Assembly (NCBI RefSeq): GCF_043290135.1
Contig: NC_134705.1
Location: forward strand, 53,909,771 to 53,973,770
Reading direction: 5' to 3'
DNA length: 64,000 bases
Source: Rhipicephalus microplus
Lineage: Eukaryota; Arthropoda; Arachnida; Ixodida; Ixodidae
Position numbers and translations under genes: made by a program. The notes beneath the pieces were generated by a model. The model saw only the letters and a program-made list of their open reading frames with translations. It did not search any database and was not told the origin of the DNA. Below, one piece after another: positions 57,317 to 64,000 of the stretch (position 1 is the first letter of the stretch; each line of letters opens with the position of its first letter).

Positions 57317-57982
57317 TGGGGCTTAATATCTAACAGAGCAAAAAAGATACATAATGACTAAGGGCAACAGGAATGCAGCTGTAAATAAAAATAGGACACT
57401 GTAGAGCTACAATAGGTATGACGTTGTGAGAGGGATTTGGAAAGGTGACATGGTCCCGGGTTTGACGTTCGGCAATGCGTTATTGGGCATGAAATCAGAG
57501 GTTCAAGTAATATTGGAAATTACACGACGTGGCATAGGTAGACTTGTTTTAGGACCTCACAGGAATACCCCAAATCACGGCGGATAGGATGGCGTGTGAT
57601 GGACATCGTTTAGGTGCAGGGAAGCTAGCAGCAAGATAGAATTTGAGGAGTGATTGAGAAAGAATGAAGATGGGCGCTGGGATAGGAACAATTTTAGCTA
57701 CTGGTACATGAAGAATGTTGATACTAAATTGAGAAAGTGTTCTCGAAAATGGTCAAGCAAGTATTTAGACAACAGCTGAATACCAAGCCTGGAGAGGAGG
57801 AGGAAATGGCTGAACATTTGAAAATGTTCCGTAAAGGGCTCTACCCTTTAGTCCAAGACAATGGCGCCAAATTTTTTAAAGCATTGGAATTTATTGACAG
57901 TGAAAACACAATAGGCTTCAAACGGGTAGAAATAATCAGGAGTAGGCTAACTGATTGGTGGCTACAATTAAGGCACGAGTGA
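57317..57982 (+). pseudogene. LINE copy 2 RT C-terminal region
   Basis: Matches 38190-39084 of copy 1: NRYDVVRGIWKGDMVPGLTFGN, RRGIGRLVLGPHRNTPN, then EEEEMAEHLKMFRKGLYPLV, where the knuckle has lost its cysteines, ending LQLRHE at 57982. Confidence 0.78.
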
Positions 57983-58009
57983 ATGTCATTCCTTGAACAC
58001 ATAGTGATA

Positions 58010-58096
58010 GTACTTAACTTTATGGAGGTGGCGGGATCCACCACCTGATCTAAAGGGCACAGCCGGATCCATCCATTCATCCATTCATCCTGGCGC
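58010..58096 (+). other. LINE copy 2 3' hairpin and ATCC tail
   Basis: GGAGGTGGCGGGATCCACCACC, then GATCTAAAGGGCACAGCC and ATCC/ATTC repeats, equivalent to 39175-39246. Confidence 0.8.
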
Positions 58097-58418
58097 TGGC
58101 CGAGACTTGAAGGCTGGTAGCAGAGCACAGAGGATTTTAACGTGGGCATTGTTTTTTTTCCGCGTGGCAACAAAAATCAACACCAGAATTTTTCGGCTTC
58201 ACTAGAGGAAAGTATTTTTTGTCTTCATTTATTTCGCTGAAATTTAGAAAGAAAAGCATGGCCACTGCTAAGAATCTTCAGTATAGGTCATTCGAAAGAG
58301 GTCTAATTAGTATCTGGCAGAATTATTAAACGTTTTAATTACTTCCCACTTAGTCTTCGTGTTAAGTACCTCCTTTTCAGAAGTTTATAGGCATTCCCGG
58401 ATTCCTCGTTTCTGCTCT

Positions 58419-58655
58419 CCCACGGTGGTCTAGTGGCTAAGGTACTCGGCTGCTGACCCGCAGTTCGCGGGATCGATTGCCGGCTGCGGCGGCTGCATTT
58501 CCGATATAGGCGGGAATGCTTTAGACCCGTGTGCTCAGATTCGAGCGCACGTTAAAGAACCCCAAGTGGTCAAACTTTCTGGAGCCCTCCACTACGGCGC
58601 CCTCAAAATCTTATGGTGGTTTTGGAACATTAGCCCTCACATATCATTCAATCAA
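58419..58655 (+). mobile_element. tRNA-derived SINE, copy 3 of 3
   Basis: CACGGTGGTCTAGTGGCTAAGG, then GGGATCGATTGCC in the B-box position, and the family body ending ATCATTCAATCAA. More diverged than 41831-42066 in the B box. Confidence 0.87.
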
Positions 58656-59072
58656 TTTCTTGTTTCTGCAGACATGTATACGTGGAAACTGGCCTAAATA
58701 TTTCATTGAGTCATATTTCTCTCCTGTCAAGACACATCGTTTTACTGTTTTATCACGTATGGATATTTACGAGCTGGTGAACCGAAGCACAGGTCCGCTC
58801 TAGATAACTGAGCGCCCTCATCACGTCACTGAAGTAATCTGATAAGTATTTCCGACGGAATATTGTAGAAGGATTAGATTAGCTGGCCTATATGTACTAT
58901 ATCAGTCTTGCACAATAAAAGTGCCCGAGTTGTCATCATCTCCTTTTAGGGTCGAAGCTTCTTATAGCGGCACCCGTTCATCCCCCGTAGTATGTAACAA
59001 GTATAACATTACGACCTCCAAGGTGGTGCCGGTGAAAGATTCTTCTGTGCGTTGTTGAACAATAAAAAATAG
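58656..59072. other. unassigned sequence
   Basis: No supported feature. Confidence 0.4.
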
Positions 59073-59700
59073 TGCTCAATGTACATGTCAATGGCTGCTA
59101 ATGGGGAATGAGAGACAGGAGCATTCGGCTTTTAGTTAACGCGCAGGCTGCGATCCCCATTAGCAGTCATTGGCATGTACATTGAGCACTATCTGACAAG
59201 AAAGGGTCGCTACGTTATACTCGCTCGGTGTAACCTCCTTAGCTTTAGAAAGGTTTAGCGAGCGTTGAGCCGCAGTGCCATGAATACAATGAACTTGTAT
59301 ATACCATGAATGAACTCGAGGTGGTTAAAAATGGGAAGTAGATACGAAGCGCAAGCCGTAAGAAAGTAAAAGCCGAATTCTCCGCCTCTCATTTCCCATT
59401 AGCAGCCATTCGCATGTACATTGAGCACTATCTGACTGAAAAAGTTTGCTACGTCATACTCGCTGGGCGTAACCTCCTTGGTTTTCGAAAGGTTTAGCGA
59501 GCGTTCGGCCGCAGTGCCATGAATACAGTGAACTAGTATATACCATGAACTCGAGGTGGTTAAAAGTGGGAAGTGGACCCGAAGCGCAAGCCGTAAGAAA
59601 GTGTGCGTGTGCCACCTCTCGTTTAGTCCTGGGAATGTCCACTGGGTGGCGGTGCTTCTAGATTGGGAATATATGATGAAAAGATGCGAGATGGTGGTAC
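59073..59700 (+). repeat. duplicated interspersed repeat with inverted head
   Basis: 59153-59390 and 59392-59630 are direct copies, about 239 bp apart (both contain CATGTACATTGAGCACTATCTGAC, TAACCTCCTT and AAGCGCAAGCCGTAAGAAAGT). 59073-59115 is an inverted copy of the unit head, so the array begins as a fold-back. The same unit continues into the minisatellite. Confidence 0.8.
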
Positions 59701-59715
59701 TTGGAGTGTTGAATA

Positions 59716-59905
59716 GATGGACGAACGGACACACAGACAGATGCATGGATGGACGCATGAACGGACGCAGGGGCGGCTGCACGGACGAACGCAGAGACGG
59801 ACGCACGAACAGGCGCACGCATGGACGGGCTGATGGACGCATGGACGGTCACACTGACGGACGCATGGACGGACGGAAGCAAGAACGAATGGACGGACGA
59901 ATTCT
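59716..59905 (+). repeat. GGACG-type minisatellite
   Basis: About 190 bp of irregular 8- and 12-bp units built on GGACGNAC/GGACGCAT. Long Arg/Pro- or Asp/Gly-rich frames on both strands are artefacts. Confidence 0.9.
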
Positions 59906-59945
59906 TCGCCCCACTCTCCATCATTCACTCCGTGGATATGCTGCC

Positions 59946-60383
59946 ATTTTTTTATCATCTGTATTTTGATTTTGTATAGGTACACAATGGCAATACCAAC
60001 ATCGTGCTCACTTGTATTCTCAACTGCATGCAACGCACAGCTCTCCTATATTACACGTATGTGTATTATGTAGTCATAATTTGCTCACATTAAATTACAA
60101 TAGAGCCTCGTGGAAGAAAACGTGAACGATGCATTGCACTACCCTGAGACTGCAGTCTGGCACGCAATTAACTGGCAATCATAGGAGAGAGGAAACCCTC
60201 TTTCGTAGCGCATTCTTAGCGACACACCTTCGCACAGCCTCATTCATAAAAGGGGGTGGCCCTCTTAAAAAAAACTGGGTCCCACCTTGAAAACTTTCAA
60301 TAGTCAAAAGCTGACGAGTCACGACAAAGTGCAACATGTACAAAGAAAAAAGCAAAAAAATCACGTCCAGCTTTGAGTCACTA
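59946..60383. other. unassigned sequence
   Basis: AT-rich; no feature recognised. Confidence 0.4.
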
Positions 60384-60620
60384 CTACTTTCGCTGCGTGC
60401 TTTGCCTTGGCCTTAACATAACAGCAACACATACAGTGACCCCTACTGTTAAGAAAAATGCGTGATACACGCTTTCGTTTTGTTGATACCAGATGTCAAA
60501 TGAAACATTTGCGTTTGACTTAAACAAGTCGACAATCATGGTGACGCGAGACACACATTCAGTGTTTACGGCTGTACAGTTATTAAAATTCTCCATGCTA
60601 ATCTCAAATTTCTGAGTCAT
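60384..60620 (-). CDS. candidate membrane protein or terminal exon, 78 aa
   Basis: ATG at 60620, stop at 60384. Two Cys (FNNCTAVNTECV) and three N-glycosylation sequons (NCT, NVS, NES) precede a hydrophobic segment (HAFFLTVGVTVCVAVML, residues about 53-69) and a short basic tail, the layout of a luminal/extracellular domain with one membrane anchor. CTGACTAAAAG just upstream (about 60635-60625) could be a 3' splice site. 120 bp further upstream a short frame (about 60850-60747) also has sequons and two Cys (SNVTFLCGNDSC). No family is recognised. Confidence 0.3.
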   Translation of the reverse strand: MTQKFEISMENFNNCTAVNTECVSRVTMIVDLFKSNANVSFDIWYQQNESVYHAFFLTVGVTVCVAVMLRPRQSTQRK

Positions 60621-61289
60621 TGTTCGCTTTTAGTCAGTGTTATAATATATTCATAGCACACAGCCAAAAATGGTAGCAAAAGTTTTGTAAAAAAAAGCAA
60701 AGTAAATTGCAAACAGCCCTAGGCAATTGAAATAATGCCCCTGTTTTATTTTGCGAAATGACATAAGAGTGATTCCTTTACGTTGAGCTCTACGTTAAAT
60801 GCTGCATCATTTATTTTAGTACAGGAATCATTACCACAGAGAAACGTTACGTTCGAGAGATGTACAATACTTCATCATGGCCTCAGACAAAAGTGTGAAG
60901 AAGGGTGTGGTTTCAACCACAGATATATTGCTAAGCTGACGCTGAACTCTATTCTGTGGCAATTTTTCCATCAAGCTTCGGTGTATCTATTTGAGAATAA
61001 TGTTACATTTACAAGATGTAGTTTAAATGCGTGAAAAAACTTCCTGCTACTTAGGGATCTTATTTGTTTTGTAGCGTGGAGGTCCGAAAAATAAGGGAAC
61101 TAGGGCCTCTTAGGTGGAGCAAGTTGTTATTCTTAGGTTGTCATCAACTATACAAATATTTTACGGATGTTCATGACCACCACGCCTTCCGATGTTGTTA
61201 GCTCATGTGGTATTGCAGGCAATGCCGCTTGTTCTAATTCTTCTTCATCCTTGATGATCTCACTCTGTTCCATCACAAGTCATTGCCCT

Positions 61290-61571
61290 TCAGCTCGGGC
61301 GTACTAATGGTTGCACTCATCTTGCTCATGACGGAAAGAGTGGCACATGCTACACTTTGAAACTTTGCAATCACGTCGCATGCGCCCCTTGCATTGACAA
61401 AGCAAGCACAAAGGAGCACAAAGGAGCTACGATCAGTACCACACTGCTTTCAATACGCATTTGAAGTGACAGTTGATCCATAGAAGCAGCTTCTCGAAGT
61501 TTCATGCTTGCGATACGAGTTATAAATTCCACTTCTTCAAAATCCTTAACTCTCCATCGGTCGTCGGCCAC
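61290..61571 (-). pseudogene. gag-like zinc-knuckle ORF fragment of a retroelement
   Basis: The minus frame 61571-61440 (ADDRWRVKDFEEVEFI) must shift once to read CKGRMRRDCKVSKC, then CSMCHSFRHEQDEC, a CX2CX4HX4C knuckle preceded by a decayed one. The pair separated by RRDC.V..C is typical of LINE ORF1 or related gag proteins of ticks. No RT is nearby, so this is an orphan fragment. Confidence 0.5.
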
Positions 61572-61595
61572 CTCCTTGCAGTGTTATGAAGTTAC

Positions 61596-61735
61596 CACTC
61601 TGGAATGGAAATGATACCCGAATCATGCCACATTTTTGCAGCCCCAGATTGGAATGGCGACAATGCTTGAAGGAATGAAATGGGAATGGATATAAGCGCC
61701 CTTTGCCTAGAATGGAATGAGAATGGAATTACGTC
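61596..61735 (+). repeat. GGAATG-rich imperfect repeat
   Basis: About eight GGAATG-like words in 140 bp at irregular spacing (TGGAATGG, GGAATGAAATGGGAATGG, AATGGAATGAGAATGG). Confidence 0.6.
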
Positions 61736-62204
61736 TTTTGCCAAATATAGAGCATGTTTTCATCTAAGCGCGGCTTTTCAAGCTTCAAGCGTTGGCAATT
61801 CAGAGCGGCGAATTTGGAATAAAGCAGCTTTTTTAAATTGGCTTGGCTTATTAGAAGCAAAATACATTTATAAGCAACATGCTTACTAAGAGTTTGTCCA
61901 TATGTTGACGGTGCTCCTCAGAAGCTTGTTTCTATTTTTCACGTAACCGTGGTCGAGCGGAACTCCAGCAGCAGCATGCCTCCCCGCACCTTCTTCATAA
62001 TGACTTGTCTTTTTTTTTCTGACGGTGGCACCCCAGCTACAGTCCCCAGCCGTCTGCTGTCTTCACAGCATTCACGTCTTTGTGCGAGCGTCTGTCACCA
62101 TCGGCCGACTCGGACGCATGTTCGAGAGAACGCTTGTCTAATTTGTAATGTGTATTAACGCTGGCGCGATGCTCTTCACTGCAATGTCATCTCACCCCCC
62201 CCCC

Positions 62205-62579
62205 TCATTTCCTATACTTTCTCTCCTGTCTAAACAAATGAGCACCTTCACCCAAAACTCTGTCGGCGAAGGTCTCTGTGTCAGGGCAGCACACAGTCGT
62301 ACACGAGGAGATGTGTGCACTCCCCCTCCATACAGCCAGAGAAAAAAAATGTTTGACAGCATTGGTTCCCCAAGCCGCCTGAAGCAGGAAAGCCCCCGTA
62401 ACCACGGCTAAGCCGCGCCTCCCCGTTTCCCGAAGAAAACCCACGCACCGAACAAAACACACGTTTGGTTTGTACCAGGGGGGGGGGGGGGCTGCCGCTG
62501 TTGCCACGCAGAAGAACACTACCATAACGCACCACCACACAAGCATCTCCGTCCACCGATTCACCCTTGAGCGGCTCAT
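62205..62579 (-). CDS. candidate secreted-protein first exon
   Basis: The frame has ATGs at 62579 and 62546. From the second, MLVWWCVMVVFFCVATAAA is a plausible signal peptide, followed by a Pro run (from the C run, 62479-62490), two close Cys and GGTACAAACC that could be a splice donor. Beyond that the frame stays open to 62205 without recognisable motifs. The homopolymer makes the frame uncertain. Low confidence. Confidence 0.2.
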   Translation of the reverse strand: MSRSRVNRWTEMLVWWCVMVVFFCVATAAAPPPPWYKPNVCFVRCVGFLRETGRRGLAVVTGAFLLQAAWGTNAVKHFFSLAVWRGSAHISSCTTVCCPDTETFADRVLGEGAHLFRQERKYRK

Positions 62580-62654
62580 GTCTGTGAGTCGCAGCTCATA
62601 GAAGGCAGATGGCAATTGTCTTATCTCACGTTTGTTCTCGAACGAGTCATTCAA

Positions 62655-64000
62655 GGAGCCGTTCAGTCACAATTGAAATTTCAAAAATAAACAGCCAATC
62701 ATTCATTTAACTCTTAACATTTTGTTGCGAAATTTCGATGAAGAAAACCAAATTAAAATTTTTTTGAACCTTGTAGAGCTTGCGACTTTTTTGCAGCATT
62801 TAAAAATCTCGAACACGCTTGAGCACTTTTAATGACGTCAACCTAGTGACCAAAGAACAGTTGAACAATTGTCGAACGTGTTCGGAAAATGGGGCGCTCG
62901 GTAGATCAAGCCCAGGGAATCAGGCTTTCGTGAATCTCGAGCTGATAGCTGGTCGTCCCGCACTGCGAGTACTCCAGGATGTGATGATTTGATTATTATT
63001 GTAATCAATTTATTCGGAACTTCGCTTGGTTCCTACGACTAGGAACATATCCGTGTTCGCATTCCGAAGCAAAGGGGACATTGTGGAGTATTTTTCTACA
63101 CCATTAGTTCCTTCTACTGCATTATCATGCTCAATTTAGTCATGCAGGCCTCAGTTTATGCTGAGTACAAGGCTACAACGCTTTCTCTAGGTCCAGGTTT
63201 AGTTAGCCAAAATCAAAGCTGGACGTTATGTAAAAGTGAAAAGTCTGCCTATTCGTAAAAGAAACACCTCGGAATAAGTTGGCGTACAAACAAATGCATT
63301 ATTCCAAGGGATACTGAATGGATAAAAAATTATCCTCACGTTGGTTACCATTGATACTCCACACGAAACAAGCGAATGCTCTATGGACGACCTGCTCCCA
63401 TCTCCCCAGCGGTTTCTTACCTGGCTATTGCGACAAAAAAGACATTGCATAGCTGCGCACAGACAGACAAAGTTCTTTCCACCCCGTGCATGCTTTTGAG
63501 GCGCGCTTTAGAAGCGTGAGTGGTGAGGATCAGTGCGGCCCTGTGGTTCGTATTGGATGCAAACACACAAGGTACCCGAACCGTGGTGCACTGTTCCATC
63601 TAACGCCAGCAAATCTAGAACGTTTTGTTCGCCATTAACGAAATTTAAGCTATCTTCATATTCATGACTGCTCAAGACGTGAGGCAAAACTGCTTAGTCT
63701 TCTTCAACACTACTTTGCCAACATGAATGTACGCTAAGTGTTCAGTTTAGCAATAACAAGTTTAAACGTAAACAATTTAACTATCACCATCCGTTCAAAC
63801 ACGCTGACCATGCAAATATTATATGTAGTGGAAGGACTGCTCCTATGCGAATTTGTAAGGTGGTTTTTCTGCAAGAGATATGATAATGATACCACGCTCT
63901 CATCTCTCACTCTTGGTAACATGTTTTGCGTACTTTAGCAATTTTATAGCTTCTCTTAAGACCAGCTTATGAGGGCGTTCATTACTTGCTCGAAAAACTA
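62655..64000. other. unassigned intergenic sequence
   Basis: Only frames of 60-75 codons on either strand, with no motifs and no repeat structure seen. Confidence 0.45.

Larger units (their letters stand above)
49985..58096 (+). mobile_element. CR1/L2-like LINE, copy 2, interrupted
   Basis: Same family as 33758-39246, with a longer 5' region containing a duplicated monomer, and all protein domains more decayed. It is split at about 54297/57296 by a reverse-oriented LINE plus unidentified sequence. Joining the flanks there restores the TACAAATATTTGGG...AATGGGG motif-D region seen at 38157-38193 in copy 1. It ends with the family hairpin and ATCC tail. Confidence 0.82.

Noticed and set aside
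59399..60033. Overlapping Arg/Pro-rich and Asp/Gly-rich frames on both strands
   Set aside because: Artefact of the GGACG minisatellite.
1..64000. CRISPR arrays, toxin-antitoxin or phage-defence modules
   Set aside because: No regularly spaced short repeats with unique spacers and no bacterial gene organisation; the content is eukaryotic retroelements.

Overview
The window reads as animal nuclear DNA, most likely from a hard tick (metastriate Ixodida). This is inference from the style of its repeats: tRNA-derived SINEs ending in TCAATCAAT, CR1/L2-type LINEs with a GGTGG/CCACC hairpin tail, SCAN-like Ty3 gag genes, Penelope and Harbinger remnants, and long TCTA arrays. There are no operons, bacterial ribosome-binding sites, phage modules or CRISPR arrays. 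No intact host gene could be recognised. Nearly everything that can be named is a mobile element in some stage of decay.

Region 1 to 16.6 kb is a three-level nest of LTR retrotransposons that can be resolved to the base. An outer + strand element (1553-16630, flanked by exact 5-bp GTCAC repeats) has 1.1-1.2 kb LTRs and encodes only Gag and a protease-like domain. A different Ty3/gypsy element (5232-15375, - strand, two 134-bp LTRs, exact 4-bp ATAT duplication) sits in its 3' untranslated region and carries gag and a full protease-RT-RNase H-integrase set. A second copy of the outer family (9196-14253, - strand, 1164/1165-bp LTRs, GGCGT/GGCGG duplication) sits inside the gag of that element, just upstream of its zinc knuckle. 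Both copies of the 1.2-kb-LTR family lack pol at the same place, so it looks like a genuine gag-pro-only, non-autonomous lineage.

Region 16.6 to 33 kb is mostly unassigned. It holds a perfect 18-bp hairpin, a pyrimidine-rich tract, a TCTA array next to 140-145-bp tandem repeats, a Harbinger-like element with matching 29-bp ends (24785-28271), a second Harbinger-derived fragment with a 75-bp perfect inverted duplicate 1.2 kb away, and a possible single LTR (31405-32160).

Region 33 to 58 kb is LINE territory. Two copies of one CR1/L2-like family (33758-39246 and 49985-58096) carry a coiled-coil/SGNH-esterase domain upstream of the endonuclease and RT. Copy 1 contains a chimeric block joining a piece of its own RT gene to an LTR fragment that ends at the primer binding site. 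Copy 2 is split by a reverse-oriented I/R1-type LINE with RNase H, plus about 370 bp of unidentified sequence. Between the two copies lie an I-type LINE (43600-48285), two L1/Tx1-like RT fragments and tRNA-derived SINEs. Region 58 to 64 kb has another SINE, a duplicated tick-type repeat with a GGACG-like minisatellite, a zinc-knuckle gag fragment and two or three small candidate exons.

Coding elements all carry stops, frameshifts or changed catalytic residues, so none looks active. I found no convincing new cellular system. The strongest leads are the gag-pro-only LTR family, the apparent captured strong-stop DNA fused to LINE sequence, and a few orphan exon-like reading frames.
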